Shown here piece by piece: positions 44,685 to 55,228 of a stretch of DNA of 64,000 nt; the first letter of the stretch is position 1; each line of letters opens with the position of its first letter. The translations under genes and the position numbers were made by a program. Source of the DNA: Deroplatys truncata (lineage: Eukaryota; Arthropoda; Insecta; Mantodea; Mantidae); assembly GCA_030765065.1 (NCBI GenBank), contig CM060975.1, positions 200,236,007-200,300,006 of the forward strand. The letters run 5' to 3'. The notes under the pieces were generated by a model. That model saw nothing but the letters and a program-made list of their open reading frames with translations. It ran no database searches and was not told where the DNA came from.

Positions 44685-45744
44685 TGAAGCAGTATTTTTA
44701 ACACTTAAATGATATTAGTCTAATTATATAATATATAATTTAATAACAGCCCGCCTAAAAGTAATGTGTGTGTGTGTGTGTGTGTGTAATAATATATAAA
44801 GTGTATGTAACAGTCATTGTATTATGTTTATATTAATGTGTACATGTATAATAATGTTATGTGAATGTATTATGTAGTTTAACAATGTAGGAGCTGTGAG
44901 AATAGAAGCAAGCTGCTTTCCATAGCAAACAGAATTATAAAGTAGAAGCCAAAAGTTGCTAACAATGAGGTAAGAATGAGGTAACCTTGAAGCAATAATA
45001 AATTAAAAAAGTTTAATAAAGGCTACTAATACTTCTTGGAACAATAATGTAACACTTAAAGCAGTTTATAAATAGCCAATCAAAAACTAGAAAAAGCTTA
45101 AGTTAAATAAAAGTATTCTATTGGAGTCGGCTTAGCCAATCAGAGACTTGAAATAAGGGAAATATACAAATTCAGGTGGCAGACACTACCAGATCGGTAC
45201 GGTACGTGTTCAATGGGAGATATAAAAATTCAGTGCGGTGAGAATAATACAAACTTTACGTGTTAAAAAGTGCAATTAAACAATAATCTCACGCTCTACA
45301 GTAGGATACATCAGTGAAGTGTTATTTATTCGTGTGAAGGATTAATAAACAAAGTACAATACAATTATAATTTGTGTAAGCCTTGTTCTTTAGCCACACC
45401 AGCCCTGCTAAGAGATACGTGCTTTACAAATTACTACTGATGAAGCCGAGGCATACATATATAATATTTAAATAAACATTAATATAAAAAGTTGGTCCTT
45501 AAACGTGGGGCGAAGGCCACCGGAAATTTTGTATCGTACGTGAGGCAAAAACTCCTAGAAACAATCTCCCGCAAAATTGGCATCCATTACGTGCGTGGTT
45601 TAAAAACAGCTTCAAAATGACGCCCAAACGTGGTGCAACAGTAACAATATAAATTACTTCAAGATTGGCTCTCCAACAGTGGGGCTGCAACAACTTCAAG
45701 TTTGGCTACCATACAAGGGGCAACTACTTCAAAGTGAAGACTGG
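44685..45744 (+). mobile_element. Family L LTR plus leader (L3)
   Basis: The LTR begins TGAAGCAGTATTTTTAACAC and ends near 45505, before TGGGGCGAAGGCCACCGG. It has a (TG)n run at 44768-44787, a TATAAATAGCCAATC block near 45066 and a second AGCCAATCAGAG. The leader holds repeated ctacttcaag/ggct motifs and continues until an RT remnant begins. No gag or pol follows. Confidence 0.72.
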
Positions 45745-46075
45745 ATCCTAAGCAGACAGTGCAGAGGAAGAACTGAAAGCTCGGAAATGAAATTCTTCAG
45801 ATCGCTGCTCGGATGTAAGTTAATAGATCATAAGAAACACGTAGAAATACGAGATGAACTACAAATATATAACCTAAACGAGCATAAAGAAAATTAAGAA
45901 CAGACTGGTATCAATATATGAGAATAACAGATCGCAGGTTCCCCAAAATCGTATTCAATTATGAACCCAAAGGTTACAGAAAAAAAGGTAGACCATCTCT
46001 AAGATGGGAAGTCCAACTTTCGAAGTTGCAACAGGCTCGATGTCCTAATCGTTGTTATTGAAGAAGACGAAGAGT
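45745..46075 (+). pseudogene. Non-LTR RT C-terminal remnant
   Basis: SSEMKFFRSLLGCKLIDHKKHVEIRDEL lies in the first frame. After a frameshift, WYQYMRITDRRFPKIVFNYEPKGYRKKGRPSLRW follows. These correspond to the EMKFLRR..GYTLLDHK and H..RM...R.PK....P.GRR..GRP..RW tail motifs. A similar tail lies at 413-700 on the other strand. Confidence 0.78.
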
Positions 46076-46285
46076 AATGTAATATTTCCTAGTTCTGTGG
46101 TTACAAACATTTCTCAATTTAAATATTCAGTTGTTTTAATGCTAATGGCATCGAAACTTAGATCATAAGAGTTGAAGATTTATGTTAAATAATATGTATG
46201 TACCTAATATTTGTCACGAGGTTTCTTCTTTGTTCTCTCATCATACGGCTACCGTCATCTAGATCATATACTAGATCAGATAATA

Positions 46286-47199
46286 CTTAGGTTGGACCAT
46301 TTTAAGTTGAGACTGTACAAAATCTCCAAAACTAAGCGTTGTAGAAAGAAATGTCAAATAAAAGTTGCTTGATATTATGGGGGCAGTAAATGCGTTAGTC
46401 GTGTTTTGTTTGAAGGACTTATGATGGTCATTTTAGGGTCAACTTAATTTTCTTAAGGGAAACCTACATTTTGTATGTTGCTTTCTCATTAGAAAATGGT
46501 TTATAAATGTTTATTTTGTGAATGAAGAATAAGGGAGCAAACTAAAAAATGTTGGTTCCCAATTACGAAACGTAACTTGACCTTCAAACGACGATCCATA
46601 GATGGTCCACCATTCATTGCGCTCTGCGTACACAGCCATTCAGAACTTTTGTTGTTATTTACATTGGTGTAAGAACAATTGCAAAGTGCCTTATATAAAT
46701 GTTTAGTTTTTTATGAGGAGTGAGAAACCAACATACAAAGTTAGGTTCCCATATTAAAAAGATCAAATTGTCAACCCTGTAGTAATTTGTGATTATTAAG
46801 ATGCTCATTCAAGAGATCCTTGATTTCATTCATGAAATAGACCGATCATTAAAATAAATAAGAACAGAATACTTGTGATTGTTCAAATTTATTAGCTCAT
46901 TACAATTATGTTCTATCAATAGGGGCAGTCTTTGACATTATAGCAGGATTTATTCAAAGTCCCACGAACTCAAATTTATATAAAAGCAATAAAAATCAAC
47001 TTAAAATAAAATATTAATCAATTCAAATTTGATCCAAGAAATACCCTAAAATAACCATCACAACGTCCTCAAAATAAAACACCACTAATAGCATTTACTT
47101 TTTCCCCATAATACCAAGCAATTTTTATTCAGGACATTCCTTTCTATTAAGCTTACTTTTGGAGATATTGTATAGTCTCAAGTTAAATGGTCCACCCTG
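46286..47199. mobile_element. Family P palindromic MITE, copy P2, in the satellite
   Basis: Left end cttaggttggaccatttt, right end taaatggtccaccctg, with TA flanks (46284-46285, 47200-47201). Matches P1 along both arms but is longer (914 bp) because of a secondary insertion at 46770-47042. Confidence 0.82.
46770..47042. other. Secondary insertion in P2, about 272 bp
   Basis: P1 reads aaattgaccctaaaataac, while P2 is broken between caaattg and accctaaaataacc. The inserted AT-rich sequence begins tcaaccctgtag and ends aatttgatccaagaa. It has no match here and no clear TIR, except a possible gatcaaatt / aatttgatc pair. Confidence 0.55.
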
Positions 47200-47470
47200 T
47201 ATGTACACAATATTTGCTACTAGTTTCTTCTTCTCTCATTATACGGCTACCCTCATCTAGATCACAAGAACTGAAGATTTGTGTTAAAAAGTGTGTATAT
47301 GTATATAATATTTGCCACGAGGTTTCTTTTTTGTTCTCCCATCATACGGCTACCCTCATGTAGATCACAAGAACTGAATATTTGTGTTAAATAGTATGTA
47401 AATGTACTTAATTTCTGCCACGAGGTTTCTTCTTTGTTCTCTCAACATACGGCTACCCTCATCTTTAGGT

Positions 47471-48206
47471 TTAGGACAGGTCATTGTCATCTCCGAGCAT
47501 CTGCAGTTCTAGGAAAACATCTGGAGAATCTTCGATACATTGAGGGCGAATAAAAGCAAGCAAAGGTAACCAACTAAATAATTATCATACAAATAGGTAC
47601 CTAGGCTTTTGGTTGCATGCTTTTGATGAACTGCATAAGGACAATTCCTTTTGTAACATTTGCATAGCCAGCGTGAACCAGAATCAACACATTTATCTGA
47701 CACTGAACACCATAAACTCCTGCATTTTCTTATTTTACAACGGTATTCCTTTGACTGAATAATGAGTGAATAAATAAATAAATAAATAAACAAATAAATA
47801 AATGTGTATAACTAGATGATCCGTGCGAATAAGTTGGACAACCTTGACAAATATTTAAATACACCATAAAACTGTCATTCACACATGTTTAAATACTGGA
47901 CTCGTCTGGCTGCCAGTAACGTGACACATTGTAAAACCATATATAGATACAGTTTTGATATGTATTCTAAATTACTTTTTCTAAAACTAAAAGCCATATT
48001 TAATAAACAATATATGTACGTATGAGAAGATACTTGATGTTGGAGGTTGCACCAATATGCTGAAGTTTTGGCAAGGTCCAAGCTGTGTGTGCTACACCCC
48101 AAGTATAAAGTCGTTTCAATGGTGTCACCATAGAGCAATTAATAAATTTTTTTCAGTGAATGTTTATTACCTTGGACTTTTTAGTTATATCTACGTAATT
48201 ATATTA
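47471..48206. other. Unassigned, with an (AAAT)n tract
   Basis: (AAAT)n at 47770-47803. Two ORFs of 87-94 codons on the minus strand show no motif I recognise. Otherwise AT-rich. Confidence 0.4.
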
Positions 48207-48515
48207 CATATTGTGACGTAAAGTTTGACGTCGCCTCTATTTGACTCGGAAGTCCTTGGCAGCTCCATCAAATGTGAAGGTCACTTTGCCCAACTCAGAT
48301 CCTATGAAAGAGTCCGGCGTTCCATTTTCGTCGTGCCTAGGGCTTACGTCGAAGTTTTAAGTTAGCACAAAATAAATTTAAAGAGCTGATCGACACAGAG
48401 TCCTGCTAGGCAAGTGTTACTTCAGACTTCTTCCGTCTACCAGTTAAAGCCTCGCTCTCTAACTCTCTCGCAGTTGGAGTATATGAGGACTATTCATAAA
48501 GTAACTTCCGTTTAT

Positions 48516-49282
48516 TACTTTCTCTACTACGTATAGTAATTAGGAAGTATTGCATTCCACCCACACACTCTATACCCATATTTCACCTGGAAATACATGT
48601 TTTGAGACCTCCTGTATAAAAACACAAAACAGCATATTTAGAAAAAGGTCTGTGTCTGTGACCCGAAAAAGTTCAAGAAAATCCCTCCATCCCAAATTAC
48701 CCTTTACATGGAACGTTTTTCGAAAACCTTTATTTTCTCAAAAATGCTCTAACATTTTGATTAAAATATAATATGTTTAAGATACTTTCATGGCAAATGA
48801 AATATATACCTTGAACTTTCTGGGAATGTCCCCACAAGTCGTCTTCATTCTGAATGAATTTTGGGTAACTGCTAAACCGTAAGACATAGACAAAATTTCA
48901 CTACACAAAAATTGTAGATCTCGTTAAAACACACACTTTGTCACATCCATTTTTTTGTCGAGTGAACCATTTCCGAGATCCTTGTTATTTGTTTGAATTT
49001 TCCAATACTTTTTTTCCAATTTGTCTCAAATGGGGAATTCGTTATTCTTTTTTTTTCCTGGACACTCAAACAGAATGGAATGCTCCACATAGCAACCAGC
49101 TCTTAAAAGATTTGACTACCGCTTAAAGCCTACCACATCCCCTTTGCACCTACAGGAAAATTAGCAATAACGTAGTTTCTGCAAATGTTTATCTCTATTA
49201 ACATGAAGTAGACGTAGAATCAGCATTTGTAAAAATAGTTTGTACAAGAGTAGAGAAATTTACGTGAGTGTAGCACATCAGA
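48516..49282 (-). mobile_element. Family A copy 17, complete
   Basis: Begins tactttctctactacgtat and ends agtgtagcacatcaga. Inserted at the inner edge of the N left arm. Confidence 0.78.
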
Positions 49283-49299
49283 TTTGTTTTTCAAAAAAT

Positions 49300-49883
49300 G
49301 TGAATGAAGTTACAGAATTTGTTTTACAACACTTTGAAAGTATATACTCTAATTTATTTTTCCACGTAGTTTCCAGCCACATTGAGACACTTCTCGTAGC
49401 GTTTGACGAGCTTTGAAATTCCACAATCGTGGAATTCTGCCGCCTATGACTGAAGTCAACCTACAATCTTCGTAATCGCCAAAGTACTTCGCGTCAAGCC
49501 ACTTCCTCAACAAGCCACGACGTTTGTTTGAATGGCCCTTCTCAAGTTTGTTACTCTGTTGCAATATGTCAGCATTTCTCTCCAAGAACTCCACTAGCAA
49601 AATTCCTCTTCTGTCCCAGAAGACAGTTTACATGAGTTTCGTGCTGGAAAGTGTTTGACGACACAAAACGTGGGTTCATATATTGAAGTTTTGTTTGACG
49701 CAGATTTGAAAACCAGCGTCGTAGGCTGGCTTTAGTCAAAGGCGGCAGAATCTGCGATTGCGGAATTTCAAAGCTCGTCAAACGCTATGACAAGGTTTCA
49801 ATGTGGCTGGAAACTATGTAGAAAAGTAAATTAGCGGGTGTACTTTCAAAGTATTGTAAAACAAATTCTGTAACTTCATTCAC
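49300..49883. mobile_element. Fold-back element built from mariner 3' ends
   Basis: The arms GTGAATGAAGTTACAGAATT (49300) and their complement (ending 49883) extend about 145 bp and include the transposase C-terminus in both directions (CGISKLVKRY ... NVAG/NYVEK on the minus strand at the left, CGISKLVKRYD on the plus strand at the right). The centre has LLVEFLERNADILQQSNKLEKG-like sequence on the minus strand. So two copies of the same end point at each other. Confidence 0.7.
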
Positions 49884-50079
49884 GTTTTACTTTCTCTACT
49901 GCGTATAGTAAGTGGGGGAGGTATTGCATTCCACTCAAAAATTCAGTATCAAAATGTTACCGGAAATACATGTTTTGAGGCACCTGAAGCCAAAAAAAGC
50001 ATTTTTAGAAAAGGTCCGTGTGTGTCTGTGAAAAAGCATAATTCAAAAACCAAAAGTCGGATAAATACTAACTTGGTAT

Positions 50080-51052
50080 TGTGGCAGTATTTTATATCAC
50101 AACACTGTAAATGCCAGAGTGATTGTAGTGTAATTTAACATTATTGTATGACAATGATCTGAGATGTTTGTTAATTATAAGCATTATTAGGAAATAAGTT
50201 TACACGACCTCACTGAAACTGACATTAAGAGCGGGTAACAGTGAGCGAGGGGGTGAGTTGTTTATTAATTAGAAGAGACAAGCAAATGACGTCAGAGTGG
50301 CGCGCTTTCCTGTAGAAATGGAGAGAATTTCTTCCCTAGAGCATATGTGTTCGTAATTTTGATTGGATATAAAAATAGACGCTAATGTTGGCTCGTTTTA
50401 TTAACCAATAGCAACTCGGTTATAATCTTTAGGCATATCGGGTGAGGGAGTATAAATTCCGTTCCAGAGACGGGTAAAGCGCAGTTTGACAGAATAATTC
50501 ACGAGGTAAACGTCGCTCTGTCCAACGGAAGGATTCGCGGTAATACGTCGTTCAGTCCAACAGAATCATACACAGGTTATACGTCGCTCAGTTCATCAGA
50601 ATCGTTCGCGGGTTACACGTCGCACAATTCTACAGGATCTCTTGTGTCGTAAAGTTACTTATAAATGTGAAATACGCGAATTAATAATGTGCAGCAAATA
50701 AGTGATTATAGTAACATTAGAAAATATAACAGTTTCATTCTGGCGTGTATTAAGAGTCAATATGTGAAATTAATTAATTGTGACGGTAATAAAAGTGTAA
50801 AAACAAATTCTTTTATAAGTGTTATCTTTCAGTAACAAATCCTTTCCATTTACACACCCTGTTCAAGAGATATGCTCGACTGAGTAGTAATAATAGCTAG
50901 CCAGAGGACAAATAACCCAACATTCAAACTATTAATACAATAACAGGGCGCTCAGCAATAGATAACACGAAGTTACTGCGACAAATTGGCTCCCCTACGT
51001 TGTGCAGATAAACATGAAGCATCTTCCAACTACAATAAAATATTCTACTTCA
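50080..51052 (+). mobile_element. Family M LTR element M1 with GTAT target duplication
   Basis: Begins TGTGGCAGTATTTTATATC and ends TTCA, flanked by GTAT on both sides. The LTR portion (50080-50983, ending GCGACA) matches solo LTR M2. A CCAAT box (50405) and a TATAAATT (50451) are spaced like a pol II promoter, and AATAAA is at 50788. After the LTR come AATTGGCTCCCCTACGTTG, a candidate primer-binding region, and 70 bp of leader. The very end resembles an inverted LTR start. No coding sequence. Confidence 0.75.
50498..50640. repeat. 35-36 bp minisatellite in the M LTR
   Basis: Four imperfect units start at 50498, 50534, 50569 and 50605, each with (g)gtnanacgtcgctcagtcc. They lie directly downstream of the predicted start site. 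The same region of M2 (about 56100-56240, minus strand) also has repeated acgtgtaactcgcgaa units. Confidence 0.75.
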
Positions 51053-52119
51053 GTATTTAGGTATAATATCTCTCAAAGATACGACACGAAGATTTTAAAG
51101 AAAACCTCCCCATTCCAGACTAGCCTTTACATGGAACATTTTTCAAAATTTTGATTTTTTCATAAATGACTAACGATTCTGATTAAAATACCATATATTT
51201 AAGATATTTTCATGACAAATAAAATGTACACCTTGAATTTTCTGGGAATGTCCCCAAAGTGCTCTTCATTCTAAATGGCTTTTTCTTATCGGGTAAACCT
51301 TAAGAGATAGACAACATTTTTTTACATAAAAAAATGTAGATCTCCTTAAAACACACACATTATGTCATATACCTACGTTTTATTGTGTAATGAGCCATTT
51401 CCGAGATATTTCTTGTTATTTGTTTGAATTTAGCAATACTTATACTTTTTCTCAAATGGGAATTTGGTATTCTTTTTTTATGTCCTTCACATGCAAAGAG
51501 AATGGAATGCTCCACATAGCAACCAGCTCTTAAAAGATTTGATTATTGCTTAAAGTCTACCATATTCCCCTTGTATCTACAAGAAAATTAGCAATAAGAT
51601 TAACATCTCGATATCTCGATTAACATGAAGTATGTGGAGAATAAGCGTTTGTAAAAATAGTTTGTACAAGAGTAGAGAAAGTTATGTGAGTGCAACACAT
51701 CAGATTGTTTTAAAAATAAATGAAAGTTACTTTATGAATAGTTCTCGTAGATTAGATTTGTTACTAAGAAGATTAAAGTGCCTCTTGGAATCAGAATTGT
51801 AGTCTAATAGTGTCATCCTTTCGCCACCCTTCCAACTACCCACAATCTATGCCCTCTCAATGACATCCCTGTGCATCGTGCCCGTCCTCTTCACTTATGT
51901 TAAAGGCGCTGAGTCGGGCAAAGTTACTTCACATCTGGTGGAGCCGCCAAGGGCGTACGAGACATCTGGTGTCGTCGCCGTGTCAAAGAGGCAACGTCAC
52001 ACATCTTACGTCACAATATGAATAATTTACATACTATTAACATATACCCAAACTGAGAGATATTAATACACCACATATTCCTACAGGAATGCGCGCATGC
52101 ATACAGATAAGAAGGCGAA

Positions 52120-52460
52120 TAACAGAGATTCTACTCTGGTTCATTTGTGAGTCTGGCCCAAGTATAAAAGGTTTCGATGAATCTGTGCACCTATGTGTAA
52201 AAATTGCAAACTTATGTATCCGTGTGGAGGTTTCACGGCTGCGTTGTGCGACGGGATGTTTTTTAAACCTATGCGATTCCACAGTATTTTATTTACTTTT
52301 ACGGTGGCACTATTTAATTCGAGAAGGTATGTTAGGTTCTGTCCAGCAATCTTGACATACTTGGGTGCATGTTACGGTATGTCATTTATCATTCCGTTGT
52401 GTACTTTCCTAATGTTTCGTTCATCTGGAATCCTTAGTGAAATAATATGCAGGGGATATC
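52120..52460 (+). repeat. Family X repeat, copy X2
   Basis: tatccgtgtggaggtttcac and gcgacgggatgttttttaa resemble X1 at 35702-35835. A frame open for 90 codons (52193-52465) includes CGGFTAALCDGMFFK, partly shared with X1, which hints at a once-coding repeat. No known domain recognised. Confidence 0.4.
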
Positions 52461-53425
52461 GCTAAGTGAGCCCAGAGTTATTTACACTACTCTGTTTTGA
52501 TGTTCGCTCTTTGTACAGCGGATGGTTGCTGCAAATATGTACCTGAAAAATCTTGTGGATAATGCTCTGGTCCCGAAGATCTGTATTTAGAGCACTCTCC
52601 TTAAACAGGTGAAAAAATTAGATATTTCGAAAGATATTTCTGCCTTTTAGATTGCCCAGAAAATCTCAAATATACAGGATGTTTAAAAAATGATAGCAAA
52701 ATTTAAGGATGAGAACTAAAAGCTAAAAGATCCATTGCTCCGCAGATTTCATTCCTTTTGGTTATTGGAACCGTGACTGAACCGAGCACCTGTATATTGT
52801 AAACAAAACGCATTAATGGTTCGTATACAATCCACACTCCCACCAAAGCTCTCCTCATTGGTTGAGCCCAGGTAATAAACAAAAATAAATTAATATCTTC
52901 TGTTATTGAACTCGTCAGGAGGAAATAAGTGCATTAGTTTTATTATCAAAAGGGAAATGCTACCGTTACTGCAATGGATTTTAATTTGTATACGGCGTTC
53001 CAGTAGAAGTGGTAAGCTCCTGGCCACGTTTGTGACTTGTGGAACTGGAGATTGATTCACAGTTTGTTTTTATTCTATTTTATTTTACGTCGCTTTAACT
53101 CCTTGCTCATATCGCGACGGATCTGTTGGTGAATATCTCTTAGAACGATATGTGATGGACAGTTAGCCTTCTAGGTCTCATTCCTGTAACCCCTGCTTCA
53201 TGCTGTGCAGATGGCATTAGGGTGCCGTCCAGTCAAACCGCCGCCCTCACACAGAAAGGCGGACAGTTAGCCTTCAAGGTCTCATTCCTGTAACCTCTGC
53301 CTTATGCCGTGCAGATGGCATTAGGGTGCCGTCCAGTCTAACTGCTTACATTGTCTGTAGATAGATGGCATAGCATTCGCTATTACCACTTATTTTTCAT
53401 TTTACTATTGTTTTAGACTTAAGAT
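52461..53425. other. Unassigned, with a 104-bp tandem duplication
   Basis: ggacagttagccttctaggt at 53157 recurs at 53261, and both units run through cagatggcattagggtgccg (two copies over 53157-53355). The rest (52461-53150) has no ORF and no repeat match. Confidence 0.6.
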
Positions 53426-53681
53426 ATCGTCCTCCGTGGACTAGTGGTACCGTGCTAGCCTCTAGTTCCCAAGGTCGCGGGTTCAAACCCGGCGAAGGGC
53501 AATGGGTTTTTTTCGGTAAGTAAAGCCGGTGGTCCCGTGTCGTAGATTTACGGCACGTAAAAGAACCTCAAGCCTGATAAAGAGGCCTCTGAGCAAATTT
53601 ACCGGTCTTTCACGCTTAATATAGAATGGGACGCTAAGAACCATAGTAGTTAAAGAGCGTCCATAAATAAAACTCAATTTA
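53426..53681 (+). mobile_element. Family T tRNA-derived SINE, complete with TSD
   Basis: Head CCGTGGACTAGTGGTACCGT (box A), CGCGGGTTCAAACCCGGC (perfect box B), body with GATAAAGAGGCCTCTGAGCA and tail aaataaaactcaa. A perfect 14-bp target duplication, TTTAGACTTAAGAT, lies at 53412-53425 and 53682-53695. Best-preserved SINE in the window. Confidence 0.93.
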
Positions 53682-53717
53682 TTTAGACTTAAGATGGAAC
53701 TATTAAATATCCAATCC

Positions 53718-53848
53718 GGTATTTACCTTGGCGACTGAGGAAAACCACGAAAAAACCTCAGACAGATTGGTCGGCCCACGGGATCTGAACCCGGGACCTC
53801 CCGAATGCGGGCCACAGACTTTACCTCCTGAGCCATCCCGCTCGGCAC
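53718..53848 (-). mobile_element. Family S-type SINE, head only
   Basis: On the minus strand, GAGCGGGATGGCTCAGGAGG (box A) and CCCGGGTTCAGATCCCG (box B), then gaccaatctgtctgagg. It stops after about 130 bp, without the long GC-rich body. Confidence 0.85.
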
Positions 53849-54009
53849 ACAGTTTTTATTTTTCTTGTTTCGAACGTAATTCTAATAATCAACTACACGC
53901 CTTAAGATCACAGGAAGCGCTCCTTCTATCTTACACATATTGTCATAATGAGACACCCATCTTTATTTGTCTACCATGTACGTCGGACAACCAAATTGTC
54001 GGCCAACCG

Positions 54010-55013
54010 ACAATTCGATATCAAGATTTCACCAACAATACATGTTTTGACTCCCCCTGAATCCTAACCAAAGTGTTTTGGAAAAAGGTGTGTATGTGTG
54101 TGCGTTTGTGAACAGAATAACTTAAAAACGAAAACTTGGATAAAACCAAAGTTAGTATTTAAGTTCAGTAATTTCCAAACATCACACACCAAGATTTTCA
54201 GGAAAATTCATCCGCCTCGGAAACTCTACACAATTTTAATCGGAAAATGTTTTGAAATTTTTTAATTTCTCAAAACTGGCTGTAATGATTTTGATTAAAG
54301 TATAATAGGTTTAAGATATTTAAGAGCGGTAATGTGTGCAACTTGCATTTGGGAGGTCCGGGTTCAAACCTCGGGACCGACCAATCTGGCTGTTTCTTCG
54401 CGGTTTTCTTCGGTCGCTAGGCAAATGTTGGGTTGGAGAGCCTGATCCGCAAATTTTATTGTTATCCCTTTCATCACTACCTTTCATTCCCTTCATCTTC
54501 ATCGCCATACCATGCATTGGCTAATTACACATCCCAGAGTTTGCTTGCTCCTCGTGAACCAAGGCATTGGCTTGTAAGTCCTTGGGTGTGTAAATGCTAA
54601 AAAGAGGAGGGTAATGCGTTAAAAAAGAAAAATATAGTTTAGATATTTGCATGATATACATTTTATTTGCCATACAAATGAAATGCATGTATTTTCATCA
54701 AAACCGTTAAGCATTTTTGAGAAAATAAAAAATAATTTTTTCCATGTGAACGGCATTTGGGGTGAGATTTTCTTGTAAATCTTCGTGGCGCGTCTTTGGA
54801 AGATATTGAACTTAGATATCAAGTTTGATATTTAACCGACTTTTCGTTTTTGATTATGGTATTCACAGGCATACAGAGACATATACATATGCACAGCATA
54901 TTTTCTAAAAATGCTATTTTTGCAGTCTCAAAACGTGTATTTACCGTGAAATTTCGGTATGGTATATTTGAGGTTGAATTCAGTACATCCTCAAGTAAGT
55001 CATAGAGAAAGTA
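54010..55013. mobile_element. Two family A fragments, inverted, split by a G SINE
   Basis: 54010-54321 and 54636-54655 are minus orientation (caattcgatatcaagatttcac ... ttaagatattt). 54656-55013 is plus orientation (atatacattttatttgcc ... cataGAGAAAGTA). The switch at catg/atatac makes a head-to-head pair. Confidence 0.7.
54322..54635 (+). mobile_element. Family G tRNA-derived SINE
   Basis: GGGAGGTCCGGGTTCAAACC is box B. Box A is decayed. The 3' part GCATTGGCTTGTAAGTCC ... GGAGGGTAATGCG matches 10440-10500. The flanks gtttaagatattt and gtttagatattt are the target duplication in a family A copy. Confidence 0.75.
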
Positions 55014-55228
55014 AAGACACTGCCGAACACATGCCAGTCGCATTACTGTACTCTGACCTTGAGGTACTTGTGTGGATCCAGCCAGATCATTTTAGCACTA
55101 CCTCATACTACAGCAAATATTCGACTCTACGACACGGAGGTACCGTTGTTACCTTCTGATCGAGTAGATAACATAGCATACCAACATGAACACTAAATCA
55201 ATTAGGCATATTCTTATCTCCACGAGCT

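Larger units (their letters stand above)
46150..47470. repeat. 103-bp satellite array split by a MITE
   Basis: Four units share cacgaggtttcttctttgtt and atacggctaccctcatct. The atacggc motif falls at 46243, 47241, 47344 and 47447. The last three are exactly 103 bp apart; the first is displaced by the P element at 46286-47199. Confidence 0.88.
49888..51704 (-). mobile_element. Family A copy 18, split by M1
   Basis: Begins tactttctctactgcgtat, breaks at cttgGTAT (50079), resumes at GTATttagg (51053) and ends agtgcaacacatcaga. Confidence 0.8.
48484..51747. mobile_element. Element N: TA-flanked TIR pair filled with insertions
   Basis: TGAGGACTATTCATAAAGTA at 48484 and, on the other strand from 51747, CGAGAACTATTCATAAAGTA, both continuing ACTTYCRTTTATT (33 bp). 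TA lies at 48482-48483 and 51748-51749. The form is mariner-like. All sequence between the arms belongs to other elements (two A copies, a fold-back mariner and an M element), so N itself is little more than its ends. Confidence 0.75.
48207..52020. mobile_element. Element Q: MITE with ~110-bp TIRs, holding all nested insertions
   Basis: CATATTGTGACGTAAAGTTT at the left pairs with the complement of the right end, CATATTGTGACGTAAGATGT. The arms continue with tgacgtcgcctct, ccttggcagctcca and ttgcccaactcag and their complements (48207-48313 and 51907-52020). Removing element N leaves about 550 bp with no ORF. The target duplication is not clear, so the superfamily is open. Confidence 0.75.

Noticed and set aside
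46150-47470. CRISPR-like array
   Set aside because: Units are 103-bp head-to-tail repeats without unique spacers, in eukaryotic transposon-rich DNA.
53426-53500. Intact tRNA gene
   Set aside because: Box A and box B are excellent, but the sequence continues into a SINE body and tail and is bounded by a 14-bp target duplication.
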